Assembly: GCF_002135295.1 (NCBI RefSeq)
Contig: NZ_NEGG01000002.1
Location: forward strand, 31,166 to 95,165
Direction of reading: 5' to 3'
Length of the DNA: 64,000 bases
Origin: Acinetobacter sp. ANC 5054
GTDB taxonomy: Bacteria; Pseudomonadota; Gammaproteobacteria; Pseudomonadales; Moraxellaceae
Shown here: in pieces, positions 18,032 through 27,577 of the stretch
Layout of the letters: each line of letters starts with the position of its first letter
Position numbering within the stretch: the first letter of the stretch is position 1
Program-made: the position numbers and the translations under genes
The notes under the pieces: model-generated
Told to the model about the DNA's origin: nothing
The model's input: the letters and a program-made list of their open reading frames with translations, nothing else
Database searches by the model: none

Positions 18032-19720
18032 TTAGGCAATCTCTTTTAAATTCAACTTTTCACGCATCACTTCACGTAATTTGAACTTCTGAGCCTTGCC
18101 TGATGCCGTCATCGGGAATTCATAGAAGAAGCGCACGTAGCGTGGCACTTTATTGTGTGAAATATGCTCAGTACAATACTGACGGATTTCCTCTTCGGTA
18201 CACGGATCATTTTCATGCAGAATGATACAGGCACAGAGTTCTTCACCATAACGTTGGTCTGGCACACCAACCACCTGCACATCTGAAACTGCCGGATGGG
18301 TATATAGGAAATCTTCAATTTCTTTCGGGAATAGGTTTTCACCACCACGAATCACCACATCCTTTATGCGGCCCTTGATTTTAATAAAGCCTTCATCGTC
18401 CATTTGTGCGATATCACCAGTATGCATCCAGCGTGCTGCGTCAATCACTTCCTGAGTTTTATCCTGATCTTCCCAATAACCAAGCATCACGGAATATCCA
18501 CGCACACAGAGTTCACCCAATTGGCCACGTGGAACGACCATACCATTTTCATCGACAATTTTAACTTCCAGATGCGGATGAACCTGACCAACGGTACTGA
18601 CACGTTGCTCTACACTGTCTTCAGTAGAACTTTGAGCACTCACTGGAGCAGTTTCCGTCATACCATAACAGATGGTAATTTCAGTCATATGCATACGTTC
18701 AATCACACGTTGCATAATTTCCTGTGGGCATGGGCTACCCGCCATAATGCCTGTACGCAAGCTTGATAGATCAAATTCATCAAACTGTTCATGTTCCAAC
18801 ACGGCAATAAACATGGTTGGTACACCATAAGCTGCTGTACATTTTTCTAGCTGAATGGCTTTCAAGGTTTCAAGCGGATTAAACACAGCTGAAGGATAAA
18901 TCATGGCTGAACCATGGCTAATACACGCCAGATTACCCATCACCATACCAAAGCAGTGGAACAATGGTACGGAAATACAGACACGGTCTTCAGGAGTTAA
19001 ATGAATAGCTTCTCCAACAAAATAACCATTATTCAAAATATTGTTATGGGTCAGCATGGTCCCTTTAGGATTACCAGTCGTCCCCGAAGTAAACTGGATA
19101 TTGATGGTTTCATCGAACTGCAATTCACTGGAGATCTGTTGCAGTATTTCCAGTGCTTTAGCATCTGGCGGGGTCAGTAAATCCTGAAAACAATGGATGC
19201 CATTATGCTGCTGGTCATCAATTTTAATAACATGCTTTAAATGTGGCAGCCGTTCTGCTTTTAATAATTTGCTTTCAGACTGCTTCAGCTCAGGGGCAAT
19301 TTTGGTCAGAATTTCCTGATAGTCTGTGGTCTTAAACTGTGATGCAATCACCAGCCCCTTACAGGACACCTTGTTCAGGACATATTCTAGCTCATTACTT
19401 TTATAAGCTGGATTCAGGTTGACCAGAATAATACCCGCCTTAAAAGCTGCAAACTGCGTAATGGTCCATTCCACACAGTTCGGCGACCAGATCGCCAGAC
19501 GGTCACCTTTTTTCATACCCAGTTTAAGCAGCTGACAAGCAAAGGCATTGACTTGTTCCTGTAACTGCTGATAACTCAAGCGTATATTCTGATGAATACT
19601 GACGACTGCATCGCGATCTGCATACTGCTCGCAAGCCTGATCAAATTTTTCGCCAATCGTCATGCCCAATAAAGGTTGACTGCTGGTTCCATAGGCATAG
19701 CTTAACCGTGCTTGTGTCAT
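18032..19720 (-). CDS. AMP-forming acyl-CoA synthetase of the liu region
   Basis: A 562-residue ANL-superfamily ligase with the P-loop FTSGTTGNPKGTM, CYGMTETAP, the MHTGDIAQMDDEGF segment, KDVVIRGGENLFPKEIE hinge and a C-terminal TASGKAQKFKLRE catalytic lysine. It probably activates a short branched or medium-chain fatty acid to CoA. An AAGGAG site lies 9 bases before the ATG. It is downstream of the tetR gene on the same strand and next to the leucine/isovalerate genes, so activation of isovalerate or a similar acid for that pathway is plausible (inference). Confidence 0.85.
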   Translation of the reverse strand: MTQARLSYAYGTSSQPLLGMTIGEKFDQACEQYADRDAVVSIHQNIRLSYQQLQEQVNAFACQLLKLGMKKGDRLAIWSPNCVEWTITQFAAFKAGIILVNLNPAYKSNELEYVLNKVSCKGLVIASQFKTTDYQEILTKIAPELKQSESKLLKAERLPHLKHVIKIDDQQHNGIHCFQDLLTPPDAKALEILQQISSELQFDETINIQFTSGTTGNPKGTMLTHNNILNNGYFVGEAIHLTPEDRVCISVPLFHCFGMVMGNLACISHGSAMIYPSAVFNPLETLKAIQLEKCTAAYGVPTMFIAVLEHEQFDEFDLSSLRTGIMAGSPCPQEIMQRVIERMHMTEITICYGMTETAPVSAQSSTEDSVEQRVSTVGQVHPHLEVKIVDENGMVVPRGQLGELCVRGYSVMLGYWEDQDKTQEVIDAARWMHTGDIAQMDDEGFIKIKGRIKDVVIRGGENLFPKEIEDFLYTHPAVSDVQVVGVPDQRYGEELCACIILHENDPCTEEEIRQYCTEHISHNKVPRYVRFFYEFPMTASGKAQKFKLREVMREKLNLKEIA

Positions 19721-19817
19721 TGAATCGATCTCCTTGATTCTTTGTAATTCTGATTTTCAACTTTACTAATTGTTTTAAAACCACGACGACCTTATCTATA
19801 TGCCTATTTTTGTGTGC

Positions 19818-20453
19818 TTATGCTTCTGAATTTACCTCCTGTCGACGTACTGCGTTAACACAAAAATTGGCAATCTGTGTGACAAAGTGATCCTTATACT
19901 TCTGATCAAACATGACATTACGGGACGGATTCAAAGGTTCAATTACCACAAAGGTCATGGCACCTACCACGCCTAAAGCGGCAGTATTTAAATCTTCAAA
20001 TTCGAACTCTCCGTTCACCTTCCCTTCTGCCAAAATTTCCTTAAAGCTTTGTTTGAGCAACTGTTTACTGCGAAAACGCTCATGTTCCATTTCCGGATCA
20101 ACTGGTTCAAACATGAGTGAATACGCCAATTGGGGGCTGTTCATGGCACGCTTCACAAAAGTTGTAACAGATTTTTGTAATTTCAGTTTTGGTGACAAAT
20201 CTGACCCAGCAATATGGTTCAAAATTCCGACTTCATGCTGAATCGCTGCGGATAAAACCTCAATCAAAATCTGGTTTTTGTTTTCGAAATATCGATATAC
20301 CAGCCCTGTAGAAACACCTGAACGTTCTGCAATCGCCTGAATCGATGCCTCCTTAAAGCCCCCTTGAGTAATCAGTTCACGAGCAGACTGTAAAATCGAC
20401 AAGCGATTTTGTTCCATTCGTTCCCGCATCAGTGACGATCTTTTATAACTCAT
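19818..20453 (-). CDS. TetR-family repressor of the liu genes
   Basis: A 211-residue TetR/AcrR regulator. The N-terminal helix-turn-helix is typical (REL, FKEASIQAIAERSGVSTGLVYRYFENK split across residues about 30-60), followed by an alpha-helical ligand domain. It is divergent from liuA with a 145-base gap holding two dyads and lies upstream of the acyl-CoA synthetase gene, which may be co-transcribed. An acyl-CoA intermediate is the likely inducer. Pseudomonas liu clusters instead use a MerR-type regulator, so this is a different control arrangement. Confidence 0.87.
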   Translation of the reverse strand: MSYKRSSLMRERMEQNRLSILQSARELITQGGFKEASIQAIAERSGVSTGLVYRYFENKNQILIEVLSAAIQHEVGILNHIAGSDLSPKLKLQKSVTTFVKRAMNSPQLAYSLMFEPVDPEMEHERFRSKQLLKQSFKEILAEGKVNGEFEFEDLNTAALGVVGAMTFVVIEPLNPSRNVMFDQKYKDHFVTQIANFCVNAVRRQEVNSEA

Positions 20454-20495
20454 AAAATTATTCTCAACAAGATAAAATGAATTCTAAATCATTTT

Positions 20496-20511
20496 GTGAA
20501 TTATAGTTCAC
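20496..20511. promoter_or_regulatory. Candidate TetR operator 1
   Basis: GTGAATTATAGTTCAC is a palindrome with one mismatched pair, in the middle of the tetR-liuA gap. Its size and place suit a TetR-family operator controlling both directions. Confidence 0.5.
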
Positions 20512-20525
20512 TTTTTTAAATTTTC

Positions 20526-20551
20526 GTTGTATGTTTAAAAACAAGCACAAC
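20526..20551. promoter_or_regulatory. Candidate TetR operator 2
   Basis: GTTGT and ACAAC form an inverted pair with 16 bases between them, just downstream of operator 1 and about 50 bases before the liuA start. A third copy of the half-site (ACAAC, preceded by AC) lies at about 20568-20572. Weaker than operator 1. Confidence 0.3.
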
Positions 20552-20598
20552 AAAAATGCTTTTGGACACAACAAATATAACCTCAGGATGGAAGAAGA

Positions 20599-21771
20599 AT
20601 GAATTTGCAAAGCTTGGATTTCGGTTTGGATGAAACTCTTATTGCGCTTCGTGATTCAGTGGCTGCTTTTTGCGCCAAGGAAGTTGCCCCTATTGCTCAA
20701 CAGGTTGACCGTGACAACGAGTTCCCAGCTCATCTCTGGAAAAAATTTGGTGATATGGGGTTGCTCGGTTTAACGGTCAGTGAAGAATATGGCGGCACGA
20801 ATTTGGGTTATCTGGCGCACATTATTGCCATGCAAGAGATTTCCCGGGCTTCAGCATCCATTGGTTTGTCCTATGGCGCACATTCTAACCTATGTGTAAA
20901 TCAAATTAATCGAAATGGAAATGAAGCACAAAAGCAGCGCTATCTGCCTAAACTAATTTCTGGTGAATATGTGGGTGCACTCGCGATGTCAGAACCAAAT
21001 GCTGGCTCAGATGTCGTCAGCATGAAGCTGAAAGCCGAAGACAAAGGCGATCATTACCTGTTGAATGGTTCAAAAATGTGGATCACCAATGGTGGCGATG
21101 CGGATGTACTGGTGGTCTATGCCAAAACCGATTTACATGCTGGTGCCAAAGGCATGACCGCTTTCCTAGTTGAAAAAAATATGCCGGGGTTCAGTCACGG
21201 CACCCATTTGGACAAACTGGGCATGCGTGGTTCCAATACCTATCCATTGTTTTTTGACAATGTTGAGGTACCAAAGGAAAACGTACTCGGTGGAGTTGGC
21301 AACGGTACTAAAGTGCTCATGAGCGGCTTGGACTATGAACGTGCGGTTTTAAGTGCTGGTCCACTCGGCATCATGGATGCCTGCATGGATACCGTGATTC
21401 CCTATATTCACGACCGTAAACAGTTTGGTCAGGCACTCGGTGAATTCCAACTGATGCAAGGAAAAATCGCTGACATGTACTCAACTTGGCTTGCATGTAA
21501 AGCACTGGTATATGCGGTTGGTGCTGAATGTGATAAGGCCGATCATAAACGTAGCCTGCGTAAAGATGCGGCCAGTGCCATTTTATATGCCGCTGAAAAA
21601 GCTACATGGATGGCAGGTGAAACCATTCAGGCCTTTGGGGGCAATGGTTATATCAACGAATTTTCTGCTGGCCGTCTATGGCGTGATGCCAAACTCTATG
21701 AAATTGGTGCCGGTACTTCAGAAATCCGCCGTATGCTGATTGGCCGTGAACTTTTCAATGAAACAGCCTAA
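20599..21771 (+). CDS. liuA: Isovaleryl-CoA dehydrogenase
   Basis: An FAD-dependent acyl-CoA dehydrogenase that oxidises isovaleryl-CoA to 3-methylcrotonyl-CoA in leucine breakdown. The 390-residue protein has the family signatures [11 protein letters not shown] and, near the C-terminus, [12 protein letters not shown] with [16 protein letters not shown], and the expected acyl-CoA dehydrogenase length. It is first in the liuABCDE operon, 27 bases before liuB, and has a GGAAGAAG ribosome site. Gene order with carboxylase, hydratase and HMG-CoA lyase makes the isovaleryl specificity firm. Confidence 0.94.
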   Translation: MNLQSLDFGLDETLIALRDSVAAFCAKEVAPIAQQVDRDNEFPAHLWKKFGDMGLLGLTVSEEYGGTNLGYLAHIIAMQEISRASASIGLSYGAHSNLCVNQINRNGNEAQKQRYLPKLISGEYVGALAMSEPNAGSDVVSMKLKAEDKGDHYLLNGSKMWITNGGDADVLVVYAKTDLHAGAKGMTAFLVEKNMPGFSHGTHLDKLGMRGSNTYPLFFDNVEVPKENVLGGVGNGTKVLMSGLDYERAVLSAGPLGIMDACMDTVIPYIHDRKQFGQALGEFQLMQGKIADMYSTWLACKALVYAVGAECDKADHKRSLRKDAASAILYAAEKATWMAGETIQAFGGNGYINEFSAGRLWRDAKLYEIGAGTSEIRRMLIGRELFNETA

Positions 21772-21806
21772 ATCTTAATAATCAGAATAAAACAAGGATG
21801 TTCGTC

Positions 21807-23408
21807 ATGAATCAGTTACAGAGCAAGATCAATATTCGTAGTGAAGAATTTAAGATCAATCAAAATGCCATGCTGCACCTAGTCGATGACCTTAAACAGA
21901 AAGTCGAAAAAATTGCACTTGGTGGTGGAGAAACTGCTCGCCAGAAACATTTGGATCGCGGCAAACTGTTACCACGTGAGCGGATTAACCACCTGATTGA
22001 TCCAGGGACTGCTTTTCTGGAAATTGGTCAGCTCGCTGCCTATCAGGTTTATCAGGATGATGTACCTGCGGCCAGCGTTATTGCGGGTGTAGGACAGGTC
22101 AATGGTGTGACCTGCATGATTTTAGCCAATGATGCCACAGTTAAAGGCGGAACCTATTATCCCCTCACTGTAAAAAAGCATTTGCGTGCTCAGGAAATTG
22201 CTGAACAGAATCATCTGCCATGTATTTATCTGGTGGATTCTGGGGGTGCTTACCTGCCTTTACAGGATGAAGTTTTCCCAGATCGCGATCACTTTGGTCG
22301 TATCTTCTACAATCAGGCACGTATGTCAAGTCAAGGCATTGCCCAAATTGCCGTGGTGATGGGTAGTTGTACTGCTGGTGGTGCTTATGTGCCTGCAATG
22401 TCTGATGAAACTATTATTGTCCGTAATCAGGGCACTATTTTCCTAGGTGGCCCTCCTTTGGTCAAAGCCGCAACAGGTGAAGTCGTTTCTAGTGAAGATC
22501 TAGGTGGTGGTGATGTCCATACCCGCCTCTCTGGTGTGGCCGATCATTTAGCAGAAAATGATGAACATGCCATCGCGATTGCGCGCAATATTGTGGCCAA
22601 TTTAAATAAAAAACCGAACAAAACTGCGGATGATATCGAAGCACCGCGTTTTGATAGTTCAGAGCTGTATGGCATTGTGCCCAGTGATACACGTAAGCCT
22701 TTTGATATCCGTGAAGTGATTGCCCGTATTGTCGATGGTTCACGTTTTGATGAGTTCAAGGCTCGTTACGGCACGACATTAGTCACTGGCTTTGCCAAAC
22801 TCTATGGTATGTCTGTCGGGATTATTGCCAATAACGGGATTCTATTTTCAGAGTCGGCACAAAAAGGCGCTCATTTTATTGAACTGTGTACCCAGCGCAA
22901 TATTCCGCTGATTTTCCTTCAAAACATTACCGGTTTTATGGTTGGTCGCCAGTATGAGAATGAAGGTATTGCCAAAAATGGTGCCAAGTTGGTAATGGCA
23001 GTAGCGACAGCCAATGTTCCGAAACTGACTTTGGTAATTGGCGGTTCTTTCGGTGCCGGCAACTATGGTATGTGTGGTCGCGCCTACTCGCCGCGCTTTA
23101 TGTGGACTTGGCCAAACTCGCGTATTTCAGTCATGGGTGGTGAACAGGCATCTAGCGTATTGTCTACCTTGAAGCGTGATCAAATTGAGCAAAAAGGTGG
23201 CACTTGGTCTGCTGAAGAAGAAGACCAATTTAAGCAACCGATTCGTGATCAGTATGAACGTCAAGGCCATCCTTATTATGCATCTGCACGTTTATGGGAT
23301 GACGGTGTGATTGACCCGATACAATCGCGTGAAGTATTGGGTTTGAGCTTGGCTGCAGCGCTGAATGCACCAATTCAACCAACCAAATTCGGCGTGTTCC
23401 GCATGTAA
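21807..23408 (+). CDS. liuB: Methylcrotonyl-CoA carboxylase beta (carboxyltransferase) subunit
   Basis: The carboxyltransferase half of 3-methylcrotonyl-CoA carboxylase, moving CO2 from biotin to methylcrotonyl-CoA. The 533-residue protein has glycine-rich oxyanion motifs such as [16 protein letters not shown] and [21 protein letters not shown] chose the ATG at 21807, nine bases after AAGG; an in-frame ATG at 21798 abuts the ribosome site. Its partner LiuD carries the biotin. The hydratase liuC follows 12 bases later. Confidence 0.94.
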   Translation: MNQLQSKINIRSEEFKINQNAMLHLVDDLKQKVEKIALGGGETARQKHLDRGKLLPRERINHLIDPGTAFLEIGQLAAYQVYQDDVPAASVIAGVGQVNGVTCMILANDATVKGGTYYPLTVKKHLRAQEIAEQNHLPCIYLVDSGGAYLPLQDEVFPDRDHFGRIFYNQARMSSQGIAQIAVVMGSCTAGGAYVPAMSDETIIVRNQGTIFLGGPPLVKAATGEVVSSEDLGGGDVHTRLSGVADHLAENDEHAIAIARNIVANLNKKPNKTADDIEAPRFDSSELYGIVPSDTRKPFDIREVIARIVDGSRFDEFKARYGTTLVTGFAKLYGMSVGIIANNGILFSESAQKGAHFIELCTQRNIPLIFLQNITGFMVGRQYENEGIAKNGAKLVMAVATANVPKLTLVIGGSFGAGNYGMCGRAYSPRFMWTWPNSRISVMGGEQASSVLSTLKRDQIEQKGGTWSAEEEDQFKQPIRDQYERQGHPYYASARLWDDGVIDPIQSREVLGLSLAAALNAPIQPTKFGVFRM

Positions 23409-23420
23409 GAGGTGACAAAA

Positions 23421-24215
23421 ATGACATATCAATTTTTACAACTCGAACAGAAAAATCAGGTAGCAACAGTCTGGATTAACCGCGCTGAAATGCACAATGC
23501 TTTTAATACCCATGTGATTGAAGAGCTACATGCCTGCTTTCAATCTTTAAATGAGCGTGATGATGTACGTGTTGTAATTCTGGCGGGACGAGGCAAAAAT
23601 TTCTCTGCTGGTGCTGACCTGAACTGGATGAAACAGGCGGGGCTCGCTTCACAAGCAGACAACGAAGCCGATGCCTTAAAACTTGCAAAAATGTTGCAAA
23701 GTTTAGCGACGTTGAAGCAGCCGACGATTGCTCGGGTTCAAGGAATTGCCTTTGGCGGTGGCATGGGTCTGGCATCTGCCTGTGATATTTGCGTAGCCAG
23801 TACAGATGCCAAGTTTGCCACTTCAGAAGTACGCTTAGGGCTAGCCCCTTCGACCATCAGCCCGTATGTAATTCGTGCGATTGGTGCGCGTCAGGCGTCA
23901 CGTTATTTCCTAACTGCAGAGCGTATTTCTGCGGAACAAGCTAAAACGATTGGACTTGCGCATGAGGTCGCTACACTGGAACAGCTCGACTGCAAAATTG
24001 ATGAGATAGTTGAAGCACTATTACTTGGTGGTCCTGAGGCACAAAACGCATCAAAACAGCTCATTCAACTGGTCGATCAGCAAGTCCTGACCGAAGATCT
24101 CCTGCTTAAAACAGCACAGCATATTGCCCATGTTCGTCAGGGTGATGAAGCAAAAAATGGACTGAATGCATTTTTAAACAAACAAATCCCGGTCTGGATC
24201 AGGACCACAGCATAA
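23421..24215 (+). CDS. liuC: Methylglutaconyl-CoA hydratase
   Basis: A crotonase-fold enzyme that hydrates 3-methylglutaconyl-CoA to HMG-CoA. The 264-residue protein has the two oxyanion-hole stretches NFSAGADLNWM and GIAFGGGMGLASACD, plus the ATSEVRLGLAPSTISPYV region typical of methylglutaconyl-CoA hydratase. The ATG at 23421 has AGAGGTG at the right spacing; an in-frame GTG at 23412 lies inside that site and was rejected. It lies between the two carboxylase subunit genes, as in other liu operons. Confidence 0.92.
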   Translation: MTYQFLQLEQKNQVATVWINRAEMHNAFNTHVIEELHACFQSLNERDDVRVVILAGRGKNFSAGADLNWMKQAGLASQADNEADALKLAKMLQSLATLKQPTIARVQGIAFGGGMGLASACDICVASTDAKFATSEVRLGLAPSTISPYVIRAIGARQASRYFLTAERISAEQAKTIGLAHEVATLEQLDCKIDEIVEALLLGGPEAQNASKQLIQLVDQQVLTEDLLLKTAQHIAHVRQGDEAKNGLNAFLNKQIPVWIRTTA

Positions 24216-24234
24216 CAACAAGAAGGATCGTACG

Positions 24235-26229
24235 ATGTTTGAAAAGATTTTAATTGCCAACCGTGGTGAAATTGCGTGCCGTGTGATTCGTACAGCGAAA
24301 AAGTTAGGCATCGCCACCGTTGCAGTCTATTCCGATGCCGATGCTCAAGCACAGCATGTCAAATTGGCTGATGAAGCGATCTATATCGGTGAATCACCCG
24401 CAGCACAAAGCTACTTACAAATTGAACGTATCATTCAGGCCGCCAAAAGCACCGGTGCTCAGGCGATCCACCCTGGTTATGGCTTCTTGTCTGAAAATGA
24501 TCAATTTGCCCTCGCCTGTCAGGATAACAATATTGTCTTCATTGGTCCGCCAGTGGATGCCATTCTGGCGATGGGTTTGAAAGCGACTTCTAAAGCCTTA
24601 ATGGAAAAAGCTGGTGTGCCATTAACTCCGGGTTATCATGGCACCAATCAGGATGCCGACTTCCTGAAACAACAGGCAGATAATATTGGCTATCCAGTAC
24701 TGATCAAAGCCAGTGCTGGTGGTGGCGGTAAAGGCATGCGTCTGGTAGAACGCAGTGAGGATTTCCTTAGCCTGCTTACTTCATGTAAGAGCGAAGCACG
24801 TTCAAGTTTTGGTAATGAAGATGTACTGATTGAACGCTATGTACTTCAACCGCGTCATATTGAAGTACAGGTTTTCGGAGACACTCACGGCAATTATGTG
24901 CATCTGTTCGAGCGTGATTGTTCGGTGCAACGCCGTCACCAGAAAGTGCTAGAAGAAGCTCCTGCACCAAAAATGCAAGAACATAAACTTGAAGCCATGC
25001 GTCAGGCTGCAATCGATGCTGCACGTGCAGTCCACTATGTGGGTGCTGGTACAGTGGAGTTCATCGTTGAACAGGATGGTACGGCTTATTTCATGGAAAT
25101 GAATACCCGTTTGCAGGTAGAACATCCGGTCACTGAAATGATTACTGGTCAGGATCTGGTGGAATGGCAATTACGTGTCGCCTACGGTGAGCCCTTGCCG
25201 AAGCAACAACACGAATTACAGATTTACGGTCATGCACTTGAAGCGCGTGTCTATGCCGAAGAACCTGAAAAAGGCTTTATTCCAGCAATCGGTCAGATCA
25301 GTTATTTGCACTATCCAGAGCAAAATGACTGTGTACGTGTTGATAGCGGCATTGTCGAAGGTGATGAAATCAGCACCTATTATGATCCGATGATTGCCAA
25401 ACTGATCGTCTGGGGCAAAAACCGTGAAGCTGCTTTAACCCAAATGCATCATGCACTTGGCCAGTTTCATGTTGATGGCTTAGGAAATAACATTGCATTT
25501 CTAGATCGCCTAGTGCTGTGTGACTCTTTTAAAAATGCACAATTAGATACGGGCCTGATTCAGCGTGAAGAGGATTTTTTACTCAAGCCTTTGATTGAAC
25601 TCAGTGCTGAGTTAGTTGCCAGTGCTGCACTGATTGAACTGCTGTCACGCCAAGCACAAAATCCTGTTCCGACTAATCCAGTCTGGCAGCAGAAACCATT
25701 CTGGCGCCTGAATCAGCAAAATGCATATACAGTACAATTACAACACAATGACATCACTCTAAAAGTTCAGTTCAGCACACAAGATCAAGGTTTTGTGGCC
25801 AACTACAATGGTCAGCAGATTCAGCTTCAAGGCCAGTTGATTGATGCACACACCTTAGCGCTACAAATGGCGTGTAAACAGCAAAAATTGGCCTTTAGCC
25901 AAACCGAACATGGCATTACCCTATTCCACAATGGTCAAACGTATAAATTTGATTATCTAAAATCTAATTTTAATAGTCAGGATGAACAAAGTACTGCAAA
26001 TAACCTGACTGCGCCAATGCCTGGTGTGATCACGCAAGTACTTGTGGCAGCCAATGATAAAGTCAAAAAAGACGATGTACTAATGACTTTGGAAGCCATG
26101 AAAATCGAATATTCGATTCGTGCACCGCATGACGGCATCATTGCAAGCTCATACTTCCAGAAAGGCGATCAGGTCAAGGCTGGCGATGAGCTGGTGGAGT
26201 TCAAGCCACTGACGGAGGAAGTTGCATGA
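24235..26229 (+). CDS. liuD: Methylcrotonyl-CoA carboxylase alpha (biotin) subunit
   Basis: A 664-residue biotin-dependent subunit with an N-terminal biotin carboxylase (FEKILIANRGEIACRVIRT start; ATP-grasp loop KASAGGGGKGMRLV; EMNTRLQVEHPVTE catalytic region) and a C-terminal biotinyl domain with Lys623 in LEAMKIEYSI. The canonical AMKM is AMKI here. An AAGAAGGA site precedes the ATG. Its stop overlaps the liuE start by 4 bases. The biotin carboxylase domain alone would also fit other carboxylases, but the operon makes it MCC. Confidence 0.94.
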   Translation: MFEKILIANRGEIACRVIRTAKKLGIATVAVYSDADAQAQHVKLADEAIYIGESPAAQSYLQIERIIQAAKSTGAQAIHPGYGFLSENDQFALACQDNNIVFIGPPVDAILAMGLKATSKALMEKAGVPLTPGYHGTNQDADFLKQQADNIGYPVLIKASAGGGGKGMRLVERSEDFLSLLTSCKSEARSSFGNEDVLIERYVLQPRHIEVQVFGDTHGNYVHLFERDCSVQRRHQKVLEEAPAPKMQEHKLEAMRQAAIDAARAVHYVGAGTVEFIVEQDGTAYFMEMNTRLQVEHPVTEMITGQDLVEWQLRVAYGEPLPKQQHELQIYGHALEARVYAEEPEKGFIPAIGQISYLHYPEQNDCVRVDSGIVEGDEISTYYDPMIAKLIVWGKNREAALTQMHHALGQFHVDGLGNNIAFLDRLVLCDSFKNAQLDTGLIQREEDFLLKPLIELSAELVASAALIELLSRQAQNPVPTNPVWQQKPFWRLNQQNAYTVQLQHNDITLKVQFSTQDQGFVANYNGQQIQLQGQLIDAHTLALQMACKQQKLAFSQTEHGITLFHNGQTYKFDYLKSNFNSQDEQSTANNLTAPMPGVITQVLVAANDKVKKDDVLMTLEAMKIEYSIRAPHDGIIASSYFQKGDQVKAGDELVEFKPLTEEVA

Positions 26230-27125
26230 CTGATTTCGTTAAAATTGTAGAAGTCGGGCCACGCGATGGCCTGCAAAACGAAAAAACACCTTTGACACTG
26301 GATAATCGTAAAAATCTAATTCTTGATCTGATGAAAACTGGCCTACAAGCGATTGAAGTCGGCTCCTGTGTTTCGGCGAAATGGGTTCCACAAATGGCAG
26401 ACAGCGATGTACTGTTTGCCAGCTTACCCAAAGCCCCAAATATTCAGTTCAGTTTGCTCACGCCGAACCTAAAGGGTTTTGAAGCGGCTTTGGCCGTAGG
26501 TTGCAAAGAGGTTGCGGTTTTTACAGCAGCTTCCGAAAGCTTTACCCGCAAGAACATCAACTGCTCGATTGATGAAAGCCTTGAGAAATTTTCAGATGTA
26601 ATGGCAGCTGCCAAAGCTAATGATATTCGGGTTCGCGGCTACGTGTCCTGCATGGTGGACTGCCCTTATGAAGGCGCGATTAATCCGAAGCAAGTGGTTA
26701 AAGTTACGCAGCGTTTACTGGATATGGGTTGTTATGAAGTGTCTTTGGGTGAAACCATTGGTACCGCAACACCGAATCGGGTGAAAAAAGTCTGGGATGC
26801 CTGCCTGTCAGAAATCGATGCCAAAGTGCTAGCTGGACATTTTCATAATACCTATGGCATGGCTATCGCCAATATTTACCAGTCGCTGTTGCAAGGTATC
26901 CGAGTCTTTGATTCATCAATTGCCGGTCTCGGTGGTTGTCCTTATGCCAAAGGTGCTTCAGGTAATGTCTCGACGGAAGACCTGTATTACCTGCTTTCTA
27001 ATATGGGCTTTGAAACTGGCATTCAATTGGACGCGTTAATGCAGACCAGCCGTAATATCAGTGATGTTTTACAGCGCAATAATCCTTCCAATTATGCCAA
27101 TGCCTATTGGCAAAAAAATGCTTAA
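26226..27125 (+). CDS. liuE: Hydroxymethylglutaryl-CoA lyase
   Basis: Splits HMG-CoA into acetyl-CoA and acetoacetate, ending leucine catabolism. The 299-residue protein has the DRE-TIM start EVGPRDGLQNEK and the HMG-CoA lyase signature GLGGCPYAKGASGN with the catalytic cysteine, plus the metal-binding GHFHNTYG. It overlaps liuD by 4 bases (ATGA). Its acetoacetate can be activated by ScoAB encoded upstream. Confidence 0.95.
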   Translation: MTDFVKIVEVGPRDGLQNEKTPLTLDNRKNLILDLMKTGLQAIEVGSCVSAKWVPQMADSDVLFASLPKAPNIQFSLLTPNLKGFEAALAVGCKEVAVFTAASESFTRKNINCSIDESLEKFSDVMAAAKANDIRVRGYVSCMVDCPYEGAINPKQVVKVTQRLLDMGCYEVSLGETIGTATPNRVKKVWDACLSEIDAKVLAGHFHNTYGMAIANIYQSLLQGIRVFDSSIAGLGGCPYAKGASGNVSTEDLYYLLSNMGFETGIQLDALMQTSRNISDVLQRNNPSNYANAYWQKNA

Positions 27126-27183
27126 CACATAACAAAAGATTTACTCGAATGATATTCATCAAGCCCTACATGATAAAAATCAG

Positions 27184-27209
27184 CAGATCTCTAAGCTAAA
27201 AGAGATCTG
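27184..27209 (+). terminator. Stem-loop after liuE
   Basis: CAGATCTCT pairs perfectly with AGAGATCTG across an 8-base loop, about 60 bases after the liuE stop. Only a short mixed T-run follows (GAGGTTTTG), so it is a probable but imperfect terminator of the liu operon. Confidence 0.55.
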
Positions 27210-27331
27210 TAAGAGGTTTTGTTGTACAAACTTGTCGATAAAGGCTTATTCAGCAATATAATTTTCGAATGGATAACCCTACACCCAAAAACTCTCGTAT
27301 AAATAATTGGTCTTCCTATTATCGAATTTTA

Positions 27332-27363
27332 ATCAAACCAAAGAAATTTCCATTTGGTTTGAT
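27332..27363. repeat. Perfect 11-bp inverted repeat next to an IS fragment
   Basis: ATCAAACCAAA and TTTGGTTTGAT flank a 10-base loop. The repeat ends a few bases before the point where similarity to the IS5-family transposase begins, so it is not part of that IS. It may be a leftover of the sequence the IS entered or of a second small element. Confidence 0.55.
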
Positions 27364-27366
27364 CCT

Positions 27367-27530
27367 AAAACTCAGTGCCAGAAATTTTGACAGCCAAGGG
27401 AATGAGGTCCATGCACGCGTAGCTGTATTAAATAAATTTACAGAATTAGGCAGACCTCATACCCAAGTTGTAACTTAAACTATAGCAACTTAGGAAAATT
27501 TTACCTTTAAAGGCTTTGTGCAACAAAGCC
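27367..27530 (+). pseudogene. IS5-family transposase 3' fragment, copy 2
   Basis: Only the last 35 or so codons and the right end remain: KLSARNFDSQGNEVHARVAV and LNKFTELGRPHTQVVT, followed by the terminal repeat GGCTTTGTGCAACAAAGCC at 27512-27530. It is on the plus strand and is nearly identical to copies 1 and 3. The N-terminal three quarters is missing. It is the main content of the 452-base gap 27126-27577. Confidence 0.78.
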
Positions 27531-27577
27531 ACGTAACGTAACTTTGGAGATGCAATCATATCATCCAAGGAACTTTT

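Noticed and set aside
27269..27366. Upstream part of the open frame that runs into IS copy 2
   Set aside because: The frame fuses unrelated sequence to an IS tail; only the part from about 27367 resembles a transposase.
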